This document shows positions 10,280 to 21,919 of a stretch of 64,000 nt of DNA, one piece after another; position 1 is the stretch's first letter, and each line of letters starts with the position of its first letter. The notes below the pieces were generated by a model. That model made no database searches and was not told the DNA's origin. It saw nothing but the letters and a program-made list of their open reading frames with translations. Source of the stretch: Colias croceus (Eukaryota; Arthropoda; Insecta; Lepidoptera; Pieridae). The DNA lies in the NCBI RefSeq assembly GCF_905220415.1, contig NC_059550.1, positions 2,482,501 through 2,546,500 of the forward strand, in the 5' to 3' direction. A program made the position numbers and the translations under genes.

Positions 10280-12650
10280 AATTTTTAAATCAATTCTAGT
10301 TCTCTATGTACTCATTGCGATCACTACGTTTATCTAAAGAACTTTTTTCTTTTCTCAAAAACGATGGTGCAACCACTCCATATTGCTCGATGCTTCCACC
10401 CTCTAACCGCTTTGACGTTCCCAAAAGTATTGAAAGAGGGCTTTAGCTACGTCAAAGTCCATATTCTAAAAGAATTACGCAAAAAACTTTCCCAGTACAC
10501 TCACTCGTAAAACAAAAAAGTATTTCCGCGAAGGAACTTTGTAAATTATCGAAATTTCTCTACAATAACAGTGAACTTTAAATGTCTCAAATCTTGTAAC
10601 CGACTCTTTTGATTTCAATAAAGTTTCCTCTGAATGTTTATGGACAATCCACGATTGAAATTTGACGGAGTTATTTAAATGGATCCGAAGTTTCCTGATT
10701 TAATTAAGAGTTTCTGTGTTTATAATTTATTGAATCACGAAATTTTAATCGTTCGTTTGTTTCAATTTAATTTCTTAAAAAATACATCAATTTTCTGTTT
10801 AGATAATAGGTACCTAATATAAGTACGTATTAGATAGGTACCTTTTCACTATTCGAAACGTGAATACTCAATCATTACCCAAGGCTTACTCCTACGCTTG
10901 TTAACATAATAATATAAATTATGAACAGAATTTTCCTTTAAATATTATTTGCCAAATATTATTGATTACTCGAAATAAGCTGTTTAAATCGAGTGGTGCT
11001 CAGAGCCAATAAGTCAAGTGTTCAGATAACTGAATGGTTTTATTGGAATTCCTCGCAGGTCAATCACCCGCACTCGACTTACGAAAAACTGGGGAAAAAC
11101 TCGAACGAATCATGTGGAAAATTACTGAACGCACCTCTTGTACATACAGATCAAAAGTTCTTTATGGCGAAGGGTTGAACGCAATACTTGGCGAAATTCA
11201 TGAGGAAATCTTATTGCATAAAATAAAAACACTGCATAAAATAAAAACGATGTACGATTTATTTAGCTTATATATATATATATATACAGATTTCGATCGT
11301 AATGAATATTTTGTGTGTGTATCGTGTGTTTTACGATTAGTATTTTAGTGATATTGTCTTTATAAACAATAATTATTAATACATCTATAATAATCCTTTG
11401 TGAGTATTTTCATTTTATTAATCAATCCAATTTGAACTATTGCATAATATTCACTTAAATTTACTGAAAATTATATTTCTTTTAATTTTATATAAGGGAT
11501 AAAAACCTGCAAACTGAAACTGGTTACTGCGGTATAAATTGTATTACGTGCTACGTTCATAATATTATTATTGTAAAAGTAATATTACATTCATAGTTTG
11601 AAACTTACCATGGAAAAAGTACCTATTAACTATTATTAAAACACAATATAGACTTTATATTTTGAGCCACTACCTATCATATCATAATATTAATTCTCTT
11701 TTGTAACTTTAACAGCTTATTTAAAATAATATCAAGGATGATACCATTTTCCTTAGCTATTACATGAAAATTTTGTGATTATATCATGAATATCGTATAA
11801 AAGTTAGATAATAAAATATGTATCTTAATTTGGCAATCGTTTTCTCTACTTCGCTTGGCACAGTATTGAATACAGATACGAAATATTTTTGTTTATTTGT
11901 TGTGATTTCAATATTTCCTAGAATATCGTTGTTTAAGATTTTATATAAACAAAACTCATTGGCACGAGGCTGTCTTGAGATTTCCTTATTACTTATTTAG
12001 GTATATTATTAATACGCCTATGAAATACTTAAGTGAAAGTTTGCTTCAGTCGTTCCGAATATTACGCTTAATATTACACAGAATATATAGCTGTGAATAT
12101 GTATTATATAAATATACTTATCTTAAAAATCTATGACTTACATTTATTCCCGTTAATCTATCTAAAACAAATAAAAACCGTAATGAAATACATAGTTAAA
12201 TAAATAAAACCGGCAAAGAAAAGTTTTACTTGATGAATCCCTAAGTATTTTTATACTTTACAAAAAAGGCTGTTTTAACAAAAGTTTTTTTTTTTATAAC
12301 GAAGTTACAGGGAAGTATTGATTTCAGGATTAAAGTGTACCTCAGTTTTCATACTTTTAAAACTTGAGATCAGTTCCCCCTTACATTCTAAGAATAATCT
12401 TTCTTTTTCAATCTGTTCGATTTTATTTATAAACTTTTATTCTCTAAAAAAGAATCTTCATAAAATACACAGTAGAAGGTATATAAAACTGATTTTTTTT
12501 TAAAATGTTTTACGTAATAGCGTAAGTAAAATATATTATTTTCCGTCGATCGTTATTGCATACATTTCACGTGGTTTTACAAATTGGAAAATGTTCATTA
12601 TTTTTTTAATAAAAATTGTACTCAAAAAACAATGTATAAAAAAATATATA
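10280..12650. other. AT-rich intergenic stretch
   Basis: A TA run lies near 11270-11287. No supported exon is found on either strand. Confidence 0.5.
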
Positions 12651-12653
12651 CTA

Positions 12654-12834
12654 CTAGCGGTCCGGCCCGGCTTCGCCCGAGGTACATTATTATTTCGCAA
12701 TAAAAAGTAGCCTATGTCCTTTCTCGGGTATCAAAATATCTCCATACCAAATTTCATGCAAATTGGTTCAGAAGTTTAGGCGTGATTGAGTAACAGACAG
12801 ACAGACAGAGTTACTTTCGCATTTATAATATTAG
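12654..12834 (-). mobile_element. Helitron-like element, family A
   Basis: CTAG at the plus-strand left edge, GC hairpin, shared family body (CCTTTCTCGGGTATCAAAAT) and CAGA microsatellite. The terminal TCCATA at the far end is missing. Confidence 0.8.
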
Positions 12835-12839
12835 GAAAT

Positions 12840-14917
12840 AATATTGTAATACTGTGATATTAGTATGGATAAGTGAAATACGAAACCAACATTTCATTAC
12901 CTAGGTACACGAACTAAAATTATTTGGCAAGCAACATGGCTTCGACGATGGAATTTCCTCCGAACTCACCGAGTACCTACTTACATTTAAGAAAGTTTAG
13001 TTTGCAACTCGTTACACTAATGCTCGATATTTTTGTAGTATTAAATGTAATACTTTTTGTATGAAGATAAAAAATTGTCAGTTTGTCTTTGTCATCATCA
13101 GCCCATATTAATTCTTGGTAAGTATATAAAGGAATAATATATAATTATTATGTAGGTATGTATGGTCGATAATGCTATAATTTTTAGTACAAACGCGCTT
13201 CGTAGATGTCAGAAATTGATTTGGTTTGATTACACGACACGCCGCTTTAGAAATTAAAAATTTTTAGCCGATTTTAAATGCAATTTATCCATTATTTTAT
13301 TTTCCCGACGTTTCGACGTTGGGGTAGACTGCTAGTCTTAGGCCCAGATTCATAATATTGACTACTTTACAGCAAAAGAGTCTTCACAAAGTAAACTTTG
13401 TATGACCGAAGTTTACTTTCAATATATTTAATTTCAGAGACAATTGCTTGACTTTCCTTAGAAAAGTACGGCCCAAAGTAAAGTACAGGGAAAGACGTGT
13501 GACTATTATTATATAATATTAAACTTACACTAGATGGCAGATATGTCAATAATACTAGAAGAAACGTTGATTGTTTCATAGTGTTTGAGAAAAATACATA
13601 TTCAAATTCAAAATTCCAATTCAAATTGTGATTCACAAGTTATAAGGGTTATTACATTGTATGAGGTGATCCGCTGTGGTCTGCCATGTGGCGTACAATT
13701 TTTAAAAATATATATATATATACGTATGCGTATGTAGATAAAATTAAATTTGTGAAAGCTCTTCAAATTTCCAACCCATTAGGTACATACAAGTCCCATA
13801 CCTTTCCAACTGAAGCTCTTAGGACTATGTAGACCAGCCTATTATTAGCCCACTAATATCATAACACAACATTAAAACAATCCACTTCAATTGCCTTCAA
13901 ACAAATGGTAAAATATACGGAAACTTTGTCATTTGAACGGCGCCTTCGTTCGGTAAGAATTGTTTAATGTAGTGAGAATTCGACGTCATAATCGAAGCGG
14001 TGGCCCGTGATCTCTATACAGTACATGGTCTATATTCGTTACTGGATGATATATACTGATTATATATTTAATAAATATTAACTTTTGTGGGGTATTTATC
14101 GTGAGATGTACGTATTTTAGATCACATTTTGAGGATATTTTTACTCTTTTGTGATGTGTGTCTTCTGTTTAGCTTCTAAGATATTGACAATTTTTATTTA
14201 ACCAGTTTAAAAATTACATTGAAATAATAAATACGGCATCATGTCTTATACTTTTTTGTTACGGTTCAAACAAGAGTACATACGAAACCGGGATGAATGG
14301 CTATTATATTATCATAAAAACATTATTCAATCTGGCGTCAAATATTTTATAGTACCTACAAAATCACTAAGCTATTTATTACTCTGCAGAAGATTTTTTT
14401 TTTGTTTCGTCATTTTAGGTACAATTAATAGAATCTATAAAAGTTCTCGTAGTTATTACAATAACATCTCCCCTATGTTTGCATGTAAAAAGAGCCCTTG
14501 TTCTATAAACTATTATTATGACAATAAATAAAATTAAGCATATCTAGAAATATACGATTTTTAATTCCGTACTCTACCTATAATATATTGTATCAAAATA
14601 TAGACCATTTTAAAAGCGCTCCTTAAATCTTTACGCATTACATTATAATGAAAATCTTACCTTCCAGAATAATCACATCACTGGTCCCTAAATTTACATT
14701 TTCAGTGAACGAGCATTTATTGCTATTTGATGTCACTTTGTAAGTCACATACTATTCGAGGAAGTCAAAGTTTATGCACGTAAAATATTCACACTTCATG
14801 TATCTTATACTAGCTTAACTCCCTATTTTACTTAGAGTTTAACAGGAGTTTAATATTCAGGATAATTATTAATTACTTTTTCATTTTAGTTAATATGTTC
14901 TACTGGATTATTATTAA
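12840..14917. other. Intergenic stretch with small repeat relics
   Basis: 13093-13118 matches the 3' end of SINE family 2 in reverse. 13300-13330 holds a TTCCCGACGTTTCGAC repeat word. Near 13350-13620 a MITE-like segment contains the palindrome CAAAGTAAACTTTG. No gene is supported; the minus-strand frame around 13370-13630 falls inside this relic. Confidence 0.45.
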
Positions 14918-15114
14918 CTAGCTGTGGCCTGCTGGTTTACCCGCATTAGCTGCAGCTGCCATTCGTCTTAGGGTGATGACATATAGCCTCTAGCCTTTTC
15001 CGATAAATGGGCTATCTAACACCGAAACAATTTTTCAATTTGGACCAGTAGTTCCTGAGATTAGCGCATTAAAACAAACAAACAAACTCTTCAGCTTTAA
15101 ATATTAAGTATAGA
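14918..15114 (-). mobile_element. Helitron-like element, family D
   Basis: CTAG after A at the left, GA before T at the right, and core GGACCAGTAGTTCCTGAGAT shared with copies at 44951, 47466 and 56386. Confidence 0.8.
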
Positions 15115-15249
15115 TTAGGTACCTACTTCGCTAATTTTAGTTAGGTAATTGTTACGACATTTTTGAAGGCAAAAACCTGGTTTTTGGATTGAGGATTGAC
15201 TTCATTATGGTTTGAGAAAGCTTATGTCACGTACAAGAAATAATTTATA

Positions 15250-15766
15250 GTTCAGGATACATCGCCCATTTTTGCAAGTGACTACTATCAAGCTAATTTT
15301 CCGTTTGTAGCTTTATTTTGATGAGACACCGAATAATTTCGTGTACGAAACTCTCGATTGTGGTAAATATTTATTACGCAATTTGTAGGACAATATGTCT
15401 GTTGAATTATATAAACATTAACTAAGTGAAAACAAAAAAATCAGCTTGTTAGTAATCATTTATGATGACCTCGTTATCGATACACTTTGGAAAGGGGGAC
15501 TCTTTGAACCAACCATAGATTTTGTAGGACAAATATTTTTACGAATAATTTAGGTAATTATCTTGAGATTGAACAAAAAAAATTGAGTTAGTAATAAAAA
15601 TTTGAGATCCATCAAATCAAAATTTTTTATCCTTATTATCTCTGTTAGCTACCACAATAGAGACTTTCGTACACGAAATTATTGGGCGTCTCATCAAAAT
15701 AAAGCTACAAACGGAAAATTAGCTTGATAGATAGTCACTTGCAAAAATGGGCGATGTATCCTGAAC
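15250..15766. mobile_element. MITE with about 120-bp inverted repeats and TA duplication
   Basis: The ends are GTTCAGGATACATCGCCCAT and its reverse complement. The inverted arms extend about 120 bp each (15250-15370 and 15648-15766) with few mismatches. TA flanks both sides (15248-15249 and 15767-15768), as for Tc1/mariner-type insertion. The 270-bp middle has no open frame, so the element is non-autonomous. Confidence 0.85.
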
Positions 15767-15769
15767 TAT

Positions 15770-17280
15770 TACGCAAATACGCAGCAATTAAGAATCATCA
15801 AATACTCAATCAGATCCCGGCCCATTGAATACTACCTACATAGCTTAACATGAAACAAGATTTCCAACATGTAAAAGGGCTCTACAATATTTGAGTAGAA
15901 CATCAATTGAGCCTATTATACTTCTATTGATAATAGATACATTGAACAACATTCTGCCCAAGCTTTCTGTGATAGTAAAAAATATTATATAGTTTGCTTG
16001 CGTTATTATTGTTCTCATACACCTAATAACACACTCAAACTAAACTTATATATAAGTTTGAGTTGTAATTTAGATCTAAGCAAAGATTAATATTTTCCCA
16101 AGTTGCTGACCTGACCTATTCGATCTAGAGAAGAATTGTCAGGACTTCAAATTTGGGCAAATCATCAATACAACCACTTCAAATATATTTTTAATATAGG
16201 ATATGCACAATGAAGCATGGTAAGTATAGCAAACAACAACTAAAAAAAATTGGTTGTCTGTAAAGTCGGTTTACTGACGATAGTTGAACGTGACAACGAT
16301 TGTCCTTCTTTGTCGCTCGTTCCGCGCTCTCGCTTGCACCTCAAGCCTTACATGGAACGCCTCAGAGCGAGGTAACGCCGCATGAGTCATGTTTTTTCGG
16401 GCGTGCAGCCGGCTCTATCGAATTATAAGACGTTGTCACGTCAATAATAATAAAATATCATAAAAGTTTACGTACAATACAGGTACCCTGAATTATTACA
16501 CGCGAAGGGTATGTCTTAGCAAGGACTGCCTAGAATGGGGCCCTTTGATCTGAATAAACGGTATAAGTTATACCGTTGGGTAATCTTAACTTTTATGATA
16601 TGTGTATAAGATTAAAGTTAGCGGATAAAGGTACTCAGTGAAGTGTAATTCTATAGTTAACCATTTTAACGAGGGCTGTTATATTAAAAAGTGGACCGTT
16701 TTCTGTTTGAAGATTGGATAAGTTTAAGCATTACGCGTATTGCGTATGTAGAAATGGATTGGGTTTGATTGAAGACAAATGATAGAGAGAAATAAATATA
16801 AACATACTGTGGTCTGTGATATTTACAATACCTTTATAGACCTTTGTCAATTGTCTTATTCATTTATTTTTTTGGGGGTTATCTCATTCTAATACCCTAT
16901 CAAAATCTATTAGCTGCTACAAAATATTGCTAAGGTACTGATTGTTAGATAATTATATAACCTAAACAAAAGCAAGTTTTAACTAGAATTATAGCACTGA
17001 CTATTCAATATAAGCAGCACACGACAATATTCCTACTCGTATCACACAATTGAAGGCTTTACCTAAACTTCCTGAACATTATTTAACATAATTGAATAGA
17101 ACAATATAATTATGTATTAACAATTCTAGCCTCTATGTTCTACCTTAATACTGCGGTCCTGATGTACCTGCTTTCTATACTAGTTGATATTTTCCATTAA
17201 TATTTATTTAGAATTTCTTCTGAGAAACTGTGAAGAGCATTTCATTATTATAACATGGATAGACAAGGAACAGATAAAAG
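15770..17280. other. Intergenic stretch with a GC-rich patch
   Basis: 16249-16440 is notably GC- and CpG-rich (TCGCTCGTTCCGCGCTCTCG) and looks like part of a dispersed repeat. The rest is plain AT-rich DNA. Confidence 0.4.
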
Positions 17281-17329
17281 CAACAGATAAAAATTTAGTT
17301 ACAATTCACGCCGCTAGATGTCACTCTTG

Positions 17330-17540
17330 TTGAAAACAAGACTTCAAGATGCCGCTATCAAAATTGTTTTCCCCTTACGTATATAGTCCCCAAGACCAGT
17401 TTTTCGTCACTCTGGTTTCCCTTCAAAACGTATAAATCTTTCGCCTTTTACTAAAGATTTCCGTGGAGGGGAACACTCAAATGAGTCTAACTCAATTTTT
17501 TAAAGCCTTACTTATAGTAAGGTTAATAAAATATAAAGAA
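17330..17540 (+). repeat. Dispersed repeat R2, copy 1
   Basis: Shares AAAATTGTTTTCCCCTTA and AGTCCCCAAGACCAGTTTTT with the reverse complement of 23925-24062, followed by a TTACTTATAGTAAGGTTAATAA region that also has a counterpart there. Confidence 0.6.
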
Positions 17541-17544
17541 TACT

Positions 17545-18645
17545 ACAAATAATTCTAAATCTAGGATGTTATGCTTAATTTCATCCTTATTGTTAGGACA
17601 AAAATGACAAACAAAAATAAAGGTGTTAATAATTTTAAATATAAACAAATTGCACATAAATAGGACAAGTGCATAATTCAGCATAATTCAATGTAACCTA
17701 CATTTCTATAAAACCTGTTTTATTTAAAATAACACTGACATGCATGTCCTAAATAAAGTTTAAACACTGGAGGGATATAGCGGTTTCAACCGCTCTTAAC
17801 CGAAGCTAATTATACTAGAGGAAAAAAGCTGTTTCAATAATTTAAATTGCAGATTGTATTTATTCACGCCGTTGTATAATGAGAAGGAATAATATTTTGT
17901 TATTGAATCGCATAACCCAGATTTTTTATAACAATATCTTATTCTATGTTCAGTTATTAGAAGAGGATTTATTGGGATGCAAATATAATATCTATGTAGA
18001 AATGCACTTTATAATTAGCAAATTTTCGAGCGGCTTGACAGGTGTGTCTGATGGCTGGGTATCCCTGACAAGTTCGTATGCAAATTGCCCAACTTATGAT
18101 GTTAGCCGCGCACGTGACCACATACCTGGTAACCTGGTTGGTGGGTATAACGAGCTATATGGGAATTGAACTAATGTTTGCACCGTAAGTTCCATGTGTA
18201 ATTGTAAATTAGTAGACCCTTGAGATACTTTAGCATTAGAAACTGAAACACTTTTAACTCTTGAAATGGTGATGAATTATCCGTTTCCACGAAATATTTT
18301 TATTGCCCTGTTGATATTTCGTTGTAATTCTTACAGATTACATTTTAAGAATTAATAAAATTGTCTTTGCTAGGTTCTGATGAAAACAGATTACACGTTT
18401 TATTACAGCTTTTATGAATTTAGAATTCTCAGATATGCTTCAGACTTTTTTACTAGAAATTTAATCATGAGGATAAATACATACATAGTTTGACGACACA
18501 TCAACCAGCTTAAGAAGATGCTGAATCCATTATTTATTACCAAGTGAAGGTACCACATAAAAACTTTCTTATTAGAATGCTATCAGAATATTCACATAAG
18601 ATAATCCATCAAATGCTATGAAGCCATAACTGAACACACTAAGCT
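17545..18645. other. Intergenic stretch
   Basis: No supported feature. A 96-codon open frame near 17879-18169 has no signal, splice context or family resemblance. Confidence 0.45.
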
Positions 18646-18650
18646 AAAAA

Positions 18651-18822
18651 AAGACGTGTGTCACTCGGGGACTGCCGCGGTAAAGCTATTACATAGCATG
18701 CCTTCAAGCCACACCTCCGTGCCCGTCGGAGTGGGGAGCGTGAGGTTTTTTCGTTACGGAATTTCTGGATTTGGTCCCCGCGCTCAAGGCCCGCGATAGA
18801 GCTTCTATGTAATAGCTTAAAA
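18651..18822 (-). repeat. Dispersed GC-rich repeat R1, copy 2
   Basis: Reverse-complement copy of 391-562. The two copies match along their length with scattered substitutions. Confidence 0.7.
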
Positions 18823-18829
18823 CTCATTA

Positions 18830-19735
18830 TTTTCCACCAATTATCCCAATACTTACAATATAATAACAAACTAATCCCATTACGTAATCGCAATGAAGAA
18901 CACATTCCAAGATAAGTCACATTCAGATCGACACCGCAACTTCCATGTAACTATTAATTTCAAGCATGGTTTGTCGTAATTATACGGCGTCTTACGTGAC
19001 ACGGTTCTGTCTGATCTGACGAACGTCAGGCGAACGACGGCACGTTCAAAGAGACCCATTGAATTATTCCACGTGACAGTTTGTCAAATTACACGCAGGT
19101 AGATGTCGAATGTCTTAAGTGTAGGTAAAGTCTGGATTCAAAGTGATAGGGAGTGCATGCTTATTTGCTTAATATCGTATTAATGTTTATGACACGACTA
19201 TGTAATCTGACTAAAATATATTTTTCGAGCAGCATTGTGTGTTTTTATTGCTGTAGTATATTTATAGTTTAACATTTCAAGAATAATAACAGTGTTTTTT
19301 AATTGTTTTCTTAATTTTCCCTTCCTCGTTACTATCATTTAAAAACTCCACGAGTTAATTGAAACAGAGAAGAAAATACCAAGAAAACGTTGCGACAGCT
19401 TCTTGCGACATTACTACTATCCAACCTAGTCTTGCAATTTAAAAATGACATTAAGAGTGGGCATAAAGGCAGAGAATTTCTAAAGTTATGGGCCCCGCCC
19501 TAGCGCGCCATGCCGCGCGCAATCTTTCTTCCATCATACACTCCGCACCCGGCTCATCGTACTTACGTAAAGTTCATCGGACGCTAAATTAAACACAATA
19601 TTCTTCGCTCGTTCTACGCGTATTTTCGGTAGTTAGTATATTAATGAAATAATTATATAAAACAGTGAAGTTGAAATCATGGCAAATTATGTAATATGAT
19701 AATTTATTATTATTTTTTATTTATAATTATTGATG
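18830..19735. other. Intergenic stretch with CpG-rich patch
   Basis: 19490-19640 is rich in CG words (GCGCGCCATGCCGCGCGC). No frame supports a gene. It could be an older repeat or a regulatory region. Confidence 0.4.
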
Positions 19736-19931
19736 ATAATCTATACGTATATAATAAAACAGTAAAAAAGTGTAAGTATGTATGTAATATATTCAAAAAA
19801 AACAATATTAGGGAAACAGTATAGAGCACGAATCCGTAAAAAAATTCTGCCTGTGTGTTTATGTCTGTCTGTTTGTTTGTATGATTTGAATGAATGTTAT
19901 ATTGTTGTGTTTATATTATATTTATTATATA

Positions 19932-20140
19932 CTAGCTTTCCGCCCGCGGCATCGCCCGCGCAGTCAAAGAAAAACCCGCATAATTCCCGTTCCCGTGGGA
20001 TTTCCGGGATAAAACCTATCCTATGTCCTTTCTCGGGTATCAAAATATCTCTATACCAAATTACATGCAAATTGGTTCAGTAGGAGTGATTGAGTAACAG
20101 ACAGACAGACAGAGTTACTTTCACATTTACAATATTAGTA
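19932..20140 (-). mobile_element. Helitron-like element, family A
   Basis: CTAG after A, GCCCGCGGCATCGCCCGCGC hairpin region, GGGATTTCCGGGATAAAACC body and CAGA microsatellite, then AATATTAGTA. The far terminus is slightly degraded and followed by short TAGTACAACATTAGT duplications. Confidence 0.8.
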
Positions 20141-20208
20141 CAACATTAGTATAATATTAGTACAAGGTAAATTAGCTTGGAGAAATATTTGCATATCTAG
20201 TGGTGTGT

Positions 20209-20592
20209 ATGTCGTGGTCATATTGTAGATTTGCTCATTTCATGAAATGGCCAACATAGTTTGGTCAGATCGTTAAATCGTCAACGTTTCACGATTTGGT
20301 CATCGACATTTGGCCAGAACGTATAAAATATAGGTTAGGTTAGACTTTAATAAACAACGCACGAGCCGAGCGAGCAAAGCGAGCGTGCCGCGGCAGCGGC
20401 CGGCGAGTGCCAGAAGCGAATCGCTTTAACAAAAATGGTCGAATTTCGTGAAATGGCCATCCACGTTTGGCCAGATCGACGATCTGGCCAAATGTGGATG
20501 ACCAAATCGTGAAACGTTGGCAATTTAACGATCTGGCCAAACTAAATTGGCCATTTCATGAAATGAGCAAATCTACGATATGGCCACGACAT
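20209..20592. mobile_element. MITE-like inverted repeat with GC-rich centre
   Basis: The left arm from ATGTCGTGGTCATATTGTAG and the right arm ending CTACGATATGGCCACGACAT are inverted copies over about 110 bp, with several mismatches. Each arm itself contains palindromic words such as CATTTCATGAAATG and GGCCAGATC. The centre (20355-20420) is GC-rich with GAGCGAGCAAAGCGAGCG. Frames on both strands are by-products of the symmetry. The target duplication is unclear. Confidence 0.7.
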
Positions 20593-20981
20593 GTATATTA
20601 CTCAGATCTTAGAGCGCGTTTTCACTATAACGTTCAGGCCTATACAAAAATGTTTCGATATCCTAACATTACTATTTAATGTTATACTTATTCCTAGCAA
20701 CACTCTGATTTTTGTTTTCAATAAAAACAAGTTTTTATTTGAAAGAAAATGGTTTTGACTTTATAAAAAAAAAATAATTATCATTCAATTTCACGTTCTT
20801 GAGCAAACGACAAGACGACTACCGTGAAACAATAAAATATCGAGTCCATAATAATTTGTTTCGTTATTAATATTTGACCATAATAATTACGAAACAAAAC
20901 AAATAAATAAATCGTCACTTGATAGTTGAAAGTGGAAACACGCACAAAACCAGAATTTGCATTCGCGAGTGTATTCATACT

Positions 20982-21265
20982 TAGGGTTGCCAAACAGTAT
21001 TCTACTGTTTTTCACTAAATTATACTTTTTACTGTTTAACAAAAAAAAAGTACTTATACAAAAGACTGTTTTCAGCATCAAAGTGCAGACACATTATTAT
21101 GTGTTACATTTAGACGCTCACAATTTTTTTTATTTAGTCAGAGGGCACACACTACAATAAATAATGTTTGTTTTGCTAAAATACTGTTTAATAATCTTCA
21201 TAGACCTGAATAATGAATTATGAATATACGTACTTTATTTCTTGTAAAAAAAGTTGGCAACCCTA
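20982..21265. mobile_element. hAT-type MITE with 8-bp target duplication
   Basis: Ends TAGGGTTGCCAA and TTGGCAACCCTA are perfect inverted repeats. The flanking octamers are TTCATACT (20974-20981) and TTCATAGT (21266-21273), matching at 7 of 8. The termini and the 8-bp duplication fit the hAT superfamily. There is no transposase frame in 284 bp. Confidence 0.75.
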
Positions 21266-21288
21266 TTCATAGTGTTTGTCTACACTAA

Positions 21289-21512
21289 TCTACACTAATA
21301 TTATAAAGAGGAAAACTTTGTTTGTTTGTTTGTTTGATTGTAATGAATAGGCTCATAAACTACTAGACCGATTTTAAAAATTCTTTCACCATTTGAAAGC
21401 TACATTATCCACGAGTAACATAGGCTAGGTTTTATCCCGGAAATCCCACGGGAACGGGAACTATGCGGGTTTTTCTTTGAAAACGCGGGCGAAGCCGCAG
21501 GCGGAAAGCTAG
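21289..21512 (+). mobile_element. Helitron-like element (TTTG-core family)
   Basis: TCTACACTAATATTATAAAG start after A, TTTGTTTG run, core AACTACTAGACCGATTTTAA, hairpin GCGGGCGAAGCCGCAGGC, end CTAG before T. Complete. Confidence 0.85.
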
Positions 21513-21537
21513 TGAATGATATGTATTTTATTTGTAA

Positions 21538-21635
21538 CTAGCGGTCCGCCCCGGCTTCGCCCGTACATATTTACGTTTTCTCTACATGAGAACCATCCTT
21601 GTACTTCAAGGGATACAATAAAAAAAGAATTGAAA
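21538..21635 (-). mobile_element. Helitron-like element, family C, truncated
   Basis: CTAG, then GGTCCGCCCCGGCTTCGCCC, then TTTTCTCTACATGAGAACCA, as in the full copy at 51616-51790. The 5' half is lost. Confidence 0.7.
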
Positions 21636-21732
21636 AAACACGTGATAACGTGACAACGCGAAACGCGAAATTTTATTGACACTAATTTTACGATAGATTT
21701 CAAATAATGAGCAGGTATAACTTTATAATTTA

Positions 21733-21915
21733 CTAGAGGTCCGCCCCGGCTTCGCCCGTGGTACATATTTCGCAATAAAAGGTAGCCTATGTCCTTTCTC
21801 GGGTATCAAAATATCTCCATACCAAATTTCATGCAAATTGGTTCAGTAGTTTAGGCGTGATTGAGTAACAGACAGACAGACAGAGTTACTTTCGCAATTA
21901 TAATATAAGTATGGA
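21733..21915 (-). mobile_element. Helitron-like element, family A
   Basis: A complete minus-strand copy with A before CTAG on the left and GA before T on the right. It is the third Helitron-like copy within 630 bp. Confidence 0.85.
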
Positions 21916-21919
21916 TTAT

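Noticed and set aside
11034..11348. Plus-strand 104-codon frame
   Set aside because: Low-complexity end over a TA microsatellite, no signal, splice or domain evidence.
13367..13636. Minus-strand 89-codon frame with signal-like start
   Set aside because: It lies in a MITE-like segment containing a palindrome, and no neighbouring exon fits.
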